Part shown: positions 49,446-58,720 of the stretch, one piece after another
Position numbering within the stretch: position 1 is the stretch's first letter
How the letters are laid out: every line of letters begins with the position of its first letter
NCBI GenBank assembly: GCA_001313085.1
Contig: BBFE01000001.1
Location: 62,001-126,000 of the forward strand
Source of the DNA: Paenibacillus sp. JCM 18996
GTDB taxonomy: Bacteria; Bacillota; Bacilli; Paenibacillales; NBRC-103111
Direction: 5' to 3'
Length of the DNA: 64,000 nt
The notes under the pieces: generated by a model
Databases searched by the model: none
What the model was told of the DNA's origin: nothing
Seen by the model: only the letters and a program-made list of their open reading frames with translations
Program-made: the position numbers and the translations under genes

Positions 49446-50239
49446 AAAGCCGAAACGCCTGCCTTTAGTTGGCCGCAGTGAAAAAAAAGTACTACACCCT
49501 CGCGTTGATTCTCATCGTTGTTCTTTTTTTACGGCAGCTACTGCTTTTACGCAGTACAATCCTTTTGAAATTATAAAAGAACGCAGGGTTTTCTGGAACT
49601 TTATCTCCCAGGACTTTTGGCCTCCGGATATTATGAGAGTGCACGGGCTCTGGGAGGCGATGCTGCAGACCATAGAAATGGCGCTGGCGGCCACTTTTAT
49701 AGCGTCCTGCTTCGCTTTTGTTTTTGCGTTTCTTGGCTCGAGTCTTACATCGCCTTCCCCGTGGCTTGCGAAAGCGGTACGCGCGATAGGTTCGTTTATG
49801 CGGAACATTCCTGTACTCGTCTGGTCTTTTATTCTTGTCGGGGCTTTCGGGATCGGTACTTCGGTAGGTTTGATCGCGCTTATGATTGAAACCTTCGGTT
49901 TTCTTCTCCGGACGTATATCGAAACGATAGATGAAGCAGGAACGGAAACATTAGAGGCGATGGACGCGACAGGGGCCAATTTCTTTCAAAAGCTGGCCCA
50001 GGGAGTAATTCCGGCTGTAATCCCGGGCTATATTTCCTGGTTTCTTTACTCCGTTGAGATTAACATCAGGCGTCCACAATAGTAGGAATGGTCGGCGGAG
50101 GAGGAATCGGGCTTGTGCTGATGACCTATATCAAGTCTTTTAAATATCATGTGGCCGGCGCATTATACTTTCTATCGCTGTCGTAGTTATTCTTGTGGAC
50201 TTGACGACTAACTGGCTCAGAAAGAAGGTGCTCGTCTGA
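49438..50239 (+). CDS. phnE1: Phosphonate ABC transporter permease PhnE (first)
   Basis: A membrane subunit of about 265 residues. TTG 49438 overlaps the phnC stop and follows AGGAGGT. The corrected N-terminus MSEKPKRLPLVGRSEKKYYT leads into TM1 LALILIVVLFFTAATAF. Then come PDIMRVHGLWEAMLQTIEMA, NIPVLVWSFILVGAFGIGTS and the EAA-type loop ETLEAMDATGANFFQKLAQG, and the PhnE signature IVGMVGGGGIGLVLMTYIKS. Breaks are in A run 49481-49488, T run 49525-49531 and near 50070-50080 and 50160. It forms a heterodimer with the second PhnE. Confidence 0.87.
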
Positions 50240-51092
50240 TGAATGATTCATATGCACCTGATGTCCGGGATAATAATGATAAGTTTTCGCCCGGAAAGGC
50301 AAGCAGTTCTGGAAAGATCATCATAAACAATCCCGAATACGACCGTCCGTTAAATTTGTTCATGGCCATAATAGCAGTCATTTCGGTCGCCTCGATTTTA
50401 AGTCTGAATATTGAATGGATGAAGCTTCTGTCCCGTATGGGCAAGCTTGCGGGAGTGTTTGCGGATTTGTCGAAATTCGATTTCAGCAATATCGGGCTTG
50501 TGCTCACGCGTTTGCCGAATCGGTGGCGGTCACCATTCTTTCCACTTTGTACAGCCTGGTCACCGGCCTTGTAATGGGCGCTTTCATGGCCAGGAATATC
50601 ACTCCCAGCCGGAAGCTGGCCGCGGCACTTTCAGCTTATAATTCATTTATACGCGCCGTGCCTACTCCGGTGTGGGTTCTGCTCGCGCTTGCCTGCATCG
50701 GATTTGGCCCTGCGCCCGGCATTATCGGACTGTCTTTCCATGCGGCAGCATTCTTTGCGCGAGCGTTCGCGCAGTCTTTTGAAGAGGTCCCGCAGGATAT
50801 TATCGAAGCGCTGCAGGCTACAGGAGCGGGTCGCATCCAGATTTTCTTCAGCGCGGTCCTGCCTGCGTCGATCACAGCCTTGATCGCATGGGGAGCGATG
50901 AGGTTTGAGATTAATTTTGCCGAATCCGCAATACTTGGAATGGTAGGCGGAGGGGGAATAGGTTATTCCATCGCCGCCAGTATGACCGGGTACCACTTCG
51001 GCCGCGCCGGCCTTGCGATCCTCATGGTGTTCGTGTTTGCTTACTCGCTTGAGCTCACATTTACTGCGATAAAACGAAGGATGAAGATTTGA
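50239..51092 (+). CDS. phnE2: Phosphonate ABC transporter permease PhnE (second)
   Basis: The partner permease, about 284 residues. ATG 50239 overlaps the stop of phnE1 (TGATG). It has a longer hydrophilic N-terminus, TM1 LFMAIIAVISVASILSLNIE, then VAVTILSTLYSLVTGLVMGA, FIRAVPTPVWVLLALACIGF, the EAA loop IIEALQATGAGRIQIFFSAV and LGMVGGGGIGYSIAASMTGY. One lost G near 50511 breaks it. Two PhnE permeases instead of one homodimer is a common Bacillota layout. Confidence 0.88.
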
Positions 51093-51096
51093 TTTT

Positions 51097-51138
51097 AAAA
51101 GTGATGCAGGATGAATCCGTCCTTCGTCACTTTTTTTT
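51097..51138 (+). terminator. Terminator after the phosphonate transporter genes
   Basis: AAAAGTGATGCAGGA pairs with TCCTTCGTCACTTTT with one mismatch, followed by further T. It separates phnDCEE from phnF-M, so the lyase genes probably have their own promoter or depend on readthrough. Confidence 0.82.
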
Positions 51139-51269
51139 CGTCTTATTAATTTATTAATATTCGTCTTACACTGCGTTAACCTTTCCAACTTGGCGACAAG
51201 TTACACTGTGTTCGTAAGCAGAAGGCAGCCCATTGCCGGTGAAGGTGTTCGGGAAGGAGGGAATCAGGT

Positions 51270-52006
51270 TTGATCGAAAAGCCCAATGGAAGGTCTTATT
51301 ACTTGCAGCTCGCCGATTATCTGATCGAGAAAATCAAGTCCGGCGAGTTTGCCGCTGGAGAGAAGCTGCCTTCGGAAACGGAGCTCAGCCGCCAGTTCAA
51401 CATTAACAGGTACACCGTACGGCAGGCGATGGCGCGGGTAACGAATTTGGGCTGGATTTCCACCCATAAAGGAAAAGGCTCTTATGTGGTACAGCGGCCG
51501 GAGACGATCTTATATAAGCTGTCGGCCCGCACCAGTTTTACGCAAAATATGCAGGGGATCGGCAGAAAACATACAGGCCGGCTGATACGTTGGCAGAAAA
51601 TCGTGCCCAGCTCAGAAATCCGCCTCGTGCTGGATTTGGGGCCGGAAGAAAAAAAGTGTACGAGCTGGAAATTCTGCGGAGCATTGACGGGATCCCGCTG
51701 ACGGTCGATACCTCCAATCTGCCGGAAAAGCTGATGCCGGGGTTGGAAGCGCATTTGGAGGATTTTACATCATTGACCAAAATCTTGAGTGAAGTTTACA
51801 ATATCGAATCCATCCGTGTCTGGGAGCTGGTCGAAGCTTCACTCGTGAGGCCGGAGGACGCGTTGCTTCTCAACATGTCCGATGATTCCCCGGTTCTGCT
51901 GACCGAAAGGCTCTGCAGGACGGCCGAAGGCATACCGCTGGAGTTTGCTGTCGGACGCATGGCGAGCGGTTTCGGTAAAATTATGCTTGAATTTTCAAAT
52001 AGCTGA
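51270..52006 (+). CDS. phnF: GntR/HutC-family regulator PhnF
   Basis: A repressor of about 245 residues. TTG 51270 follows AAGGAGGGAATC. The winged HTH is YYLQLADYLIEKIKSGEFAA then KLPSETELSRQFNINRYTVR and QAMARVTNLGWISTHKGKGS. The UTRA effector domain follows: SARTSFTQNMQGIGRKHTG, EILRSIDGIPLTVDTSNLPE and RLCRTAEGIPLEFAVGR. Breaks are in A run 51648-51654 and near 51965. UTRA domains of PhnF proteins sense phosphate-related or phosphonate ligands. Its place at the head of phnG-M implies local repression of the C-P lyase genes. Confidence 0.85.
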
Positions 52007-52057
52007 ATTACTGGGATATGTAAAAAAGTTATAGAGTCAATCGAGAGGGAGAGGGCC

Positions 52058-52513
52058 ATGGACGCAGACAAACGTACTGAATTGTTAAGCGGGTTGCCGC
52101 TTGAAGCGCTGGCGCCTTTGCTGGAATCGTTCCAGGCCGCCGGGAGCGTCGAGATGCTCAAGCCGCCGCAGGCGGGCCTGGCTATGATGCGGGCCGTGGA
52201 ATCGGCGGAACAGGAAGTGTTCCATGTAGGGGAGCTGCTGGTAATGGAATGCACGGTGTCCGTGGATGGAGTGCTGGGATATGGGGCGGTGCTCGGCGGC
52301 GAGGAAGACCGCGCTCTGCTGTCCGCCATTGTAGATGCGGTGTCCACTGACCCGGACGAGAGCTGGAAGCCGCTGCTGCGCCAGCTGGATGAGCTGCTTG
52401 AGAGGGAGGAAGAAAACCGCAAGCGGGAACGGGCGGAGCAGTTCGCTTTGATTCGCCGTTCGCTGGTGCAGTTTGAAATGATGGACGACGAGAAGGAGGA
52501 GGAGAAAAAATGA
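52058..52513 (+). CDS. phnG: C-P lyase core subunit PhnG
   Basis: An intact 151-residue protein. PhnG, H, I and J form the C-P lyase core; PhnG, H and I with PhnL exchange the adenine of ATP for the phosphonate. The sequence has KPPQAGLAMMRAVESAEQEV, then FHVGELLVMECTVSVDGVLG and YGAVLGGEEDRALLSAIVDA, matching the PhnG fold. The C-terminus is unusually charged (LEREEENRKRERAEQ, MDDEKEEEKK). ATG 52058 follows GAGAGGGAGAGG; the 3' end overlaps phnH by four bases (ATGA). Confidence 0.88.
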   Translation: MDADKRTELLSGLPLEALAPLLESFQAAGSVEMLKPPQAGLAMMRAVESAEQEVFHVGELLVMECTVSVDGVLGYGAVLGGEEDRALLSAIVDAVSTDPDESWKPLLRQLDELLEREEENRKRERAEQFALIRRSLVQFEMMDDEKEEEKK

Positions 52514-53193
52514 GCCGCACTGCCTCTTACGATGAATCCATGTATACTCAAACTTTGTTCCGCGCACTGCTCGATGGCATGGCCAGGCCTGGCAAGGTGC
52601 AGAGCATGGAAGCGCCGACAATTCCTTCTCCTTACGCGAATGACCGATTTTTGATCGGCATCCTGCTTACGCTGTTGGATCAGGAAGTGACTTTAGCCAT
52701 GGATGCGGCTGGAACGGAAACATCCCAATTTGTCCAATTGTATACTTTGGCGCGCAGAGCCGGATGGGAGTCGTGTGATTTCGCTGTGATAGACGGCGCG
52801 TCTCCGGTAGACCTCACTCTTTTGAAACGCGGAACGTTTACGTTTCCCGACGAGAGCGCAACCGTTATCTGCAGGGCCGGAGCTGTTTCGGACCGCCTGG
52901 AAGGGGCTCGCTCTTTGACAGCGCAAGGCGGGGCTGACTTTGCACAGGGCCAAGCCGATCAGCCGGGAGCGGGCGGTTCGATAAACCAATCCCTGCTCAA
53001 GCTGAATCTGGCCGGACCAGGGATTAAAGACAGCCGCACGCTGTATTTGTACGGAATCAAGGAACAATTTATCACTCAGCTGCAGGTGTGCAACATGGAA
53101 TTCCCCTTGGGGATCGACCTGATTCTCTATGACGGGGACGGCCGTCTCTGCTGCATTCCGCGTACGACACAAATTCGGCTGGAGGGCAAATAG
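52510..53193 (+). CDS. phnH: C-P lyase core subunit PhnH
   Basis: An intact 227-residue core subunit. It has YTQTLFRALLDGMARPGKVQ, ILLTLLDQEVTLAMDAAGTE, GASPVDLTLLKRGTFTFPDE and GPGIKDSRTLYLYGIKEQFI, ending FPLGIDLILYDGDGRLCCIP. The GPGI and PLGID blocks are conserved in PhnH, a PLP-transferase-like fold without the cofactor. ATG 52510 overlaps the phnG stop, and GGAGGAG lies before it; the stop is at once followed by phnI. Confidence 0.9.
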   Translation: MSRTASYDESMYTQTLFRALLDGMARPGKVQSMEAPTIPSPYANDRFLIGILLTLLDQEVTLAMDAAGTETSQFVQLYTLARRAGWESCDFAVIDGASPVDLTLLKRGTFTFPDESATVICRAGAVSDRLEGARSLTAQGGADFAQGQADQPGAGGSINQSLLKLNLAGPGIKDSRTLYLYGIKEQFITQLQVCNMEFPLGIDLILYDGDGRLCCIPRTTQIRLEGK

Positions 53194-54503
53194 ATGGCAT
53201 ACGCAGCTGTACGGGGCGGAAAAAAACCGCCATTGACGAAGCCGCCAGACTGGTGGAATACTTCCGGTTAAAAGGCGGCAGCAGTCCAATCGAAGTCAGG
53301 CAAATCCGGGAACAAATGCGTGCGGCGGTCGACCGGGTCATGGGCGAAGGATCGCTGTACGCCCCCGATCTCGCGGCCCTGGCGTTGAAGCAGGCGGAAG
53401 GGGACACGCTTGAGGCCTCGTTCCTGCTCAGGCTTATCGTTCCACGCTGCCCCGCAACCTTTATACTCTGCCGATCGATACTTCGGAAATGCAGGTCATC
53501 CGCCGGATTTCCGCCGCTTTCAAGGATGTGCCGGGCGGGCAGTATTTGGGCCCTACGCGTGACTATACGAAACGGCTGCTCAATTTTGAATTGATGGAAG
53601 AGGATGAGGCTCATGTCCGGCGATTCATAGAGACCTACTTGAAAGGCCGTGATACCCTGCCGGAATACGCTTCCCAGGGAGCGGCCGAAGCATGGGGGGA
53701 GGGCCGGTCTTTTCCGAGAATGGTGGATTTGCTGCGCAGGGAAGGGCTGCTGGAGGATCGCGGCAGTGACAAAAGGCTGCAGGCTGAGAGCGTGGTCCAA
53801 GATATTCTTGAGAGTGCGGTCCACGGTGGCAGACGAGAGCAAGCGGTGGGAGCGGTCAACGGCGGTAGAAGAGAGCAAGCGGAGGGAGCGGTTCAAGCTG
53901 GCACACCACAGCAAGCGGGGAGTGTGGTAAACAGTGCGTTGAACACGCCTGCTCACGAAGCTGTGGAAGATATCACCCGCGCTTCGCTGAAGTTCCCCGC
54001 CTCCAGGGCGGCCAAGCTGCAGGCACTCGCGAGAGGCGAGACCGGAGCATGATGGCGCTCGCTTATTCGAGCAACCGCGGGTACGGTCATGTCCATCCGA
54101 CACTCGGAGAGCTGCGCGTCGGTTATGTACCGGTGCGTATTCCGCATCCACTTAAGGAAGGCAGCGCCATCACCATCGGAAGCGTGCTGGTGACGGAAGC
54201 GGAGATTATCGCCCGCATGGAGGAACGCACTGACGACCCGAAACCGAAATTTTCGCTCGGATACGGTTTGTGCTTCGGCCACAACGAGATCAAAGCGATC
54301 GCGATGGGTACGCTCGACCGGGCGATGGTGCCTGAGAACCCGCAGCGCCGGCCGAAGATGAAGAGTTTGTGTTGTACCACATCGACGGCATTGAGGCATC
54401 CGGATTCGTTTCCCATTGGAAGCTGCCGCATTATGTCGATTTCCAGGCGGAGCTGCTCCGAGTCCGGTCGATCCAGGAAAGGGAAGGTGACGCGAATGGG
54501 TGA
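53194..54503 (+). CDS. phnI: C-P lyase nucleosidase subunit PhnI, with internal repeat insert
   Basis: About 435 residues, longer than the usual 355. It begins MAYAAVRGGKTAIDEAARLV and EYFRLKGGSSPIEVRQIREQ, with AQGDTLEASFLLRAYRSTLP-like core and VPGGQYLGPTRDYTKRLLNF. Then comes an insert at 53812-53960 made of 12-residue repeats (AVHGGRREQAVG, AVNGGRREQAEG, AVQAGTPQQAGS). The conserved C-terminal half resumes: DITRASLKFPASRAAKLQAL, LAYSSNRGYGHVHPTLGELR, YGLCFGHNEIKAIAMGTLDR and HWKLPHYVDFQAELLRVRSI. Breaks are at A run 53220-53226, near 53440, 54048 (a lost A) and near 54347. It starts directly after the phnH stop and overlaps phnJ by eight bases. Confidence 0.87.
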
Positions 54504-55373
54504 CTACAACTACGGCTTCATCGACGAGAACAGCAAAAAAAGGAGATCCGCCGCAAGACGCTGAAGGCGGTGGCCATACCCGGATACCAGGTGCCGTTCG
54601 GTTCGCGCGAACTGCCCATCGCCCGCGGCTGGGGAACGGGGGGCCTGCAGCTCACGCTATCGATTGTGGGACAGGGTGACACCGTCAAGGTGATTGACCA
54701 AGGCTGCGACGATTCAGTGAATGCCTGCTCCCTGAGGGATTTTATCAGCGGGGTTACAGGGGTTGCCACGACTACGGACACGCTGAAAGCAAGCATCGTG
54801 CAGACGAGACACCGCATTCCGGAGGAGAGAATGACCGGGGAGCAGATCCTTGTATTCCAGGTGCCTTATCCGGAGACGCTCCGCTGGGTCGAACCAAGCG
54901 AACAGGAAACCCGGCGGATGCACGCGGAGCGGGATTACAGCAAAATGTGGGTGTTCCTCTACGAGGATATCGTCAAGTGGGGGGAAATCACACTTTCACA
55001 CCGCTATCCGGTTCAAGTGAACGAACGCTACATCATGGACCCTTCGCCGATTCCCCGTTGGGATGTGCCCAAGCTGAACGAGGCGGAGACGCTGTTTCTG
55101 TTCGGGGCCGGCCGCGAGAAGCGGATTTACGCCATACCGCCTTTTACCAATGTCACTCCACTGCAGTTTGAGGATTACTATTTTTTCCGTGGAGGACTTC
55201 AAAGGCAACTGCTGTTCCCACTGCGGAAGCACGGATTCTTACCTGGATGAAATTTTTTTGATAAAACCACGGGCGAACGCAGTTATACCTGCTCGGATAC
55301 AAGCTACTGCATGAAAAGGCGCAACCAACAAGCCGGCGTCCCGGTGGAAATCGGAGGAAGATGGAATGGCTGA
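54496..55373 (+). CDS. phnJ: C-P lyase radical SAM subunit PhnJ
   Basis: About 290 residues; the enzyme that cleaves the carbon-phosphorus bond of ribose-1-phosphonate-5-phosphate to give a hydrocarbon and the 1,2-cyclic phosphate. It begins MGDYNYGFIDENSKKEIRRK, then AIPGYQVPFGSRELPIARGW, GTGGLQLTLSIVGQGDTVKV and VIDQGCDDSVNACSLRDFIS. The iron-sulfur and catalytic Cys cluster is at the end: FKGNCCSHCGSTDSYLDEIF, then YTCSDTSYCMKRRNQQAG, matching the unusual CX2CX20-21C pattern of PhnJ. Breaks are in A run 54535-54541, T run 55182-55187 and T run 55253-55259. TGA 55371-55373 overlaps phnK. Confidence 0.92.
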
Positions 55374-56215
55374 ACCGGGTATTGAGCCGCTTGTGAAGGT
55401 ACGTGATTTCAGCAAAATATACGGCCGGGGCTGTCCCCTCTGCACCGAGATGACCGGACCCGCGTACGAACGCAATATTTGCCCCGCCTGCGGTACCATC
55501 GTGGCCTGCTCCGGCGTCAGCTTCGATGTATACCCCGGGGAAATCATCGGCATTGTCGGCGAAAGCGGATCGGGCAAATCCACGCTGATCAAGGCGCTCT
55601 ATTTTGACGAGGAGGCATCGGGCGGCGAAGTGCAGCTTTCGTGCTACGAGGACGGGAAGACGAATATCCTTTCTCTGAGCTCGCAGAAAAAAAAGGTGGA
55701 TCCGCAACCATCTGCTCGGGATCGTGTACCAAAACCCTCATATGGGCCTCAAGCTGGATTTTTCGAGCGGGGGCAACATTGCGGAGAAGCTGATAGCAGC
55801 GGATTGGTACAACGTGTCGAAGATTAGGGACAGGGCGAAATTCCTGCTGGAGAAGACGGAAATTCCGCTGCAGCGGATGGACGACAAGCCGAAGTACTTC
55901 AGCGGTGGTATGCAGCAGCGCGTGCAAATCGCCAAAGCGCTGGCGAACGATCCCCCGCTTCTGCTGCTCGACGAGGTAACGACGGGATTGGATGTTTCCG
56001 TGCAGGCCCAAATTCTCGACCTGATCCGCCAGATCCAACGGGAGCTCGGCATTACGATGATCGTCGTCTCCCATGATTTTTCCGTGATCAGGATGCTGAC
56101 GGACCGGACCATTGTCATGAAGAACGGCCGGATCGTCGAACAGGGGCTGACCGACCAAGTGATGGAAGACCCGCAGCACCCTTATTCCCAACTGCTGATC
56201 AATTCGATGATTTGA
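55366..56215 (+). CDS. phnK: C-P lyase ABC-type ATPase PhnK, with Cys-rich insert
   Basis: About 283 residues, some 30 more than E. coli PhnK. After LVKVRDFSKIYGRG an insert carries CPLCTEMTGPAYERNICPAC then GTIVACSG, giving two CxxC pairs plus one more Cys, like a zinc ribbon. The ATPase continues with SFDVYPGEIIGIVGESGSGK (Walker A), GIVYQNPHMGLKLDFSSGGN (Q-loop), YFSGGMQQRVQIAKALAND (signature), LLLLDEVTTGLDVSVQAQIL (Walker B) and MIVVSHDFSVIRMLTDRTIV. PhnK binds the PhnGHIJ core and drives its conformational change. Break: A run 55686-55693. ATG 55366 lies inside the end of phnJ. Confidence 0.9.
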
Positions 56216-56223
56216 GGTGCGAG

Positions 56224-56946
56224 ATGAGTATACTTTTGAAAGCGGAGCATGTGAAAAAAGGTGTTTACAATGCACCAATTCGGCGCCAGGCAGCTTGTCG
56301 GCTGCACTGATATTGATTTTGAACTGGAAAAAGGGGATTTCCTCGGCATCACAGGCCGCAGCGGAGCGGGAAAATCCACGATTCTGAAATGCCTCTACCG
56401 CACCTACCTGCCTACTGAGGGACGTATCTTGTTCGAGTCGGAGCAGTTCGGAACGGTGGACATTGCTTCGGCGTCGGAGCAGACGATCATCGCGCTCAGG
56501 AAGCGGGAGTTGGGCTATGTGTCTCAATTTCTTAACGTGCTGCCCCGCATCACGGCGCTTGACGTCGTTGCGCACGCGCTGGTCGAGACCGGCTGCGACC
56601 CTGCCGATGCGGACAGCCAGGCCCGCAAGATGCTGGAGCATTTTTCACTGTCGGAGACGCTGTGGGACGCTATCCGAATACGTTCAGCGGAGGGGAGAAG
56701 CTTCGGTTGAATCTGGCCCGCGCGATGGTAAAACGTCCCCGGCTTCTGTTGCTGGACGAACCTACGGCCTCATTGGACGCCGGCTCGAAGCAGGCCGTAA
56801 AGGAGATCATCCTGACTTTGAAAGAGGCTGGAACGAGCATGGTCGGCATTTTTTTTCACGATCTGGATTTTATGGAGAGCGTCGTCGACAGACAGCTGCG
56901 GATGGAGCAGGGACGGCTTATCCACGGGGAGGCTGGCGTATGCTGA
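56224..56946 (+). CDS. phnL: C-P lyase ABC-type ATPase PhnL
   Basis: About 240 residues; it works with PhnG, H and I to make ribose-1-phosphonate-5-triphosphate. The corrected start MSILLKAEHVKKVFTMHQFG is followed by FLGITGRSGAGKSTILKCLY (Walker A), LGYVSQFLNVLPRITALDVV (Q-loop), YPNTFSGGEKLRLNLARAMV (signature), LLLLDEPTASLDAGSKQAVK (Walker B) and a switch His in MVGIFHDLDFMESVVDR. Breaks are in A run 56255-56260, near 56672 and T run 56850-56857. ATG 56224 follows TTTGAGGTGCGAG; the stop overlaps the phnM ATG. Confidence 0.9.
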
Positions 56947-58236
56947 AGCAGCGTGGTGTAACGGTTATACATGGGGGACGGATGATTCTTCCCCAAGCGG
57001 TGGTGAAGGGGGGGTTGGTGCTGGACGGAGGGCGGATCCTGGAAGTTATCCCCGGCGGGGTGCCGCAAGAATGGCTTGAGCGGGCGGACGCCGCGATTGA
57101 TGCCGAAGGCATGTACGTGCTGCCGGGCATGATCGACATGCACTGCGACGCGGTGGAGAAGGAAGTCCAGCCCCGTCCGAATACGAGCTTTCCACTGGAC
57201 CAGGCTTTCTATGAACTGGATAAAAAAAAGCTGGCGGTAACCGGCATAACGACCATGTACATTCTGTTTCCCTGGCTGATGGGGTCGGCGTACGCGACGA
57301 TAAGCAGTGCCTGAACATCGTCTCCCGGTTTCAGGGAAAAGGCCGCCGGTCCATGATACGCCACAGGATTCACCTGCGCTACGAAGTAACGAATTTGACC
57401 GGGCTGCCCAAGGTGGAGCAGATGATCGAGGACGGGTTAATCAATCTGTTGTCTTACATGGACCATACGCCTGGGCAGGGCCAATTCGCGCGGCCGGGAA
57501 CATACGAGGCTTATGTGGAGAAAACGTACGGCACGAACGGGGAGGAAGCGTCAGAGCTGATCGGCAAGCTGAAGGAATGGCAGCTGAAGGTGGACTGGGC
57601 CGCGTTGCGCGTGCTGGCTGAGAGGGCGCGGGACAAAGGGATCGCGCTGGCTTCCCATGACGATGATTCGCCGGCCAAGGTCGATTTCATGATGCAGTGC
57701 CCGCTGACGATCAGTGAATTTCCTGTGAACCTGGAAACGGCGATATACGCCAGGCAGATGGCTTGCACACCGTCGTCGGAGCGCCGAATATCGTACGCGG
57801 AAGCTCGCACAGCAGCAACATGCGCGCTATGGACGCGGTGAAGGCGGGAGCGGCGGATATGCTGTGCTCGGATTACCATCCGCCTTCCATGCTGCCCGCC
57901 GTCTTCCGTATTGCGGAAGAGGGAATCGCTCTGCCTGACGCGGTACGGATGGTTACGATCAATCCTGCAGCAGCCCTGGGCATAGCGGGCGAAGCCGGTT
58001 CGCTGGAGGCAGGCAAGCAGGCGGACGTACTGCTGGTCGAAATGTTCGGCGGCTATCCGCTGATCCGGCAAACGATAGTGGGAGGTCGTACCGTCTACCG
58101 CTCGGAGTATCGGGAAGATGCGGTGGATGCGATAGCTGATCGGCACGCTGATGCTCAATCCGGAAAGGCTGCAATGGCGTCTGAAGACCACCAGGCACCT
58201 ATGCCGCCGGGACGTGAGGGGGTCGCCCTGCAATGA
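56940..58236 (+). CDS. phnM: RPnTP diphosphohydrolase PhnM
   Basis: An amidohydrolase of about 430 residues that removes pyrophosphate from alpha-D-ribose-1-phosphonate-5-triphosphate. Motifs: YVLPGMIDMHCDAVEKEVQP with the metal pair (HxD form of the family), AVTGITTMYHSVSLADG, INLLSYMDHTPGQGQF, IALASHDDDSPAKV, VVGAPNIVRGSSHSSNMRAM and ADMLCSDYHPPSML with the final catalytic Asp. The last 35 residues are a Pro/Ala/Asp-rich extension not needed by the family. Breaks are in A run 57223-57230, at 57259 (a lost C) and near 57760. It overlaps phnL and the following acetyltransferase gene. Confidence 0.9.
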
Positions 58237-58718
58237 CGGAGCTGATCACAGCGGGAAAGGCAATCCGTGAACTGGAGCCTGAGAGCGATTGGCCTGACTA
58301 CGCCGAACTTCTACGCGTTCTGCATGACGGCGAGATATCCTCCGGAGACGCCGCAAGCATACTGGAGCGTATTGCCCGGTACCCCTATTACAAGATCTTC
58401 CTGGCCGCACTTCCGGAATCCGGAGAAATTATCGGCACCTTTACCCTCATTGTGATTGATAATCTGGGACATGGTGGCGCCGGTTTTGCCGTTGTCGATA
58501 ACGTTGTAGTGACGCAGGACCGTCACGGTCAGGGTATCGGGCGGTGGATGATGGAGCAGGCGATGGAACTCGCCAAGAAGCAGGGCTGTTATAAGCTGAT
58601 GCTGTCAAGCAGTTTGAAGCGCGAGAGGGCGCACCGGTTTTATGAAGAGCTGGGCTTTGCCCGGCATGGGCACAGTTTTCTCATTGAATTGCAGCCTGAC
58701 CTGAAAGGGAGGGAATGA
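58233..58718 (+). CDS. GNAT acetyltransferase, PhnO-like
   Basis: An intact 161-residue acetyltransferase. The acetyl-CoA loop is VTQDRHGQGIGRWMMEQAME (QxxGxG), preceded by GFAVVDNVVV and followed by CYKLMLSSSLKRERAHRFYE and ELGFARHGHSFLIEL. The ending resembles PhnO, which N-acetylates aminoalkylphosphonates such as 1-aminoethylphosphonate, but GNAT families are similar in this part. ATG 58233 overlaps the phnM stop (ATGA), strongly implying a role within phosphonate use, either substrate acetylation or detoxification. Confidence 0.78.
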   Translation: MTELITAGKAIRELEPESDWPDYAELLRVLHDGEISSGDAASILERIARYPYYKIFLAALPESGEIIGTFTLIVIDNLGHGGAGFAVVDNVVVTQDRHGQGIGRWMMEQAMELAKKQGCYKLMLSSSLKRERAHRFYEELGFARHGHSFLIELQPDLKGRE

Positions 58719-58720
58719 AG

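Noticed and set aside
53072..54151. A 359-codon open frame on the minus strand
   Set aside because: It lies opposite phnH/phnI, whose protein similarity is clear; it has no recognisable domain. Long antisense frames are common opposite GC-rich codons.
55589..56641. A 350-codon open frame on the minus strand
   Set aside because: It is antisense to phnK and phnL, with no ribosome site or known motif.
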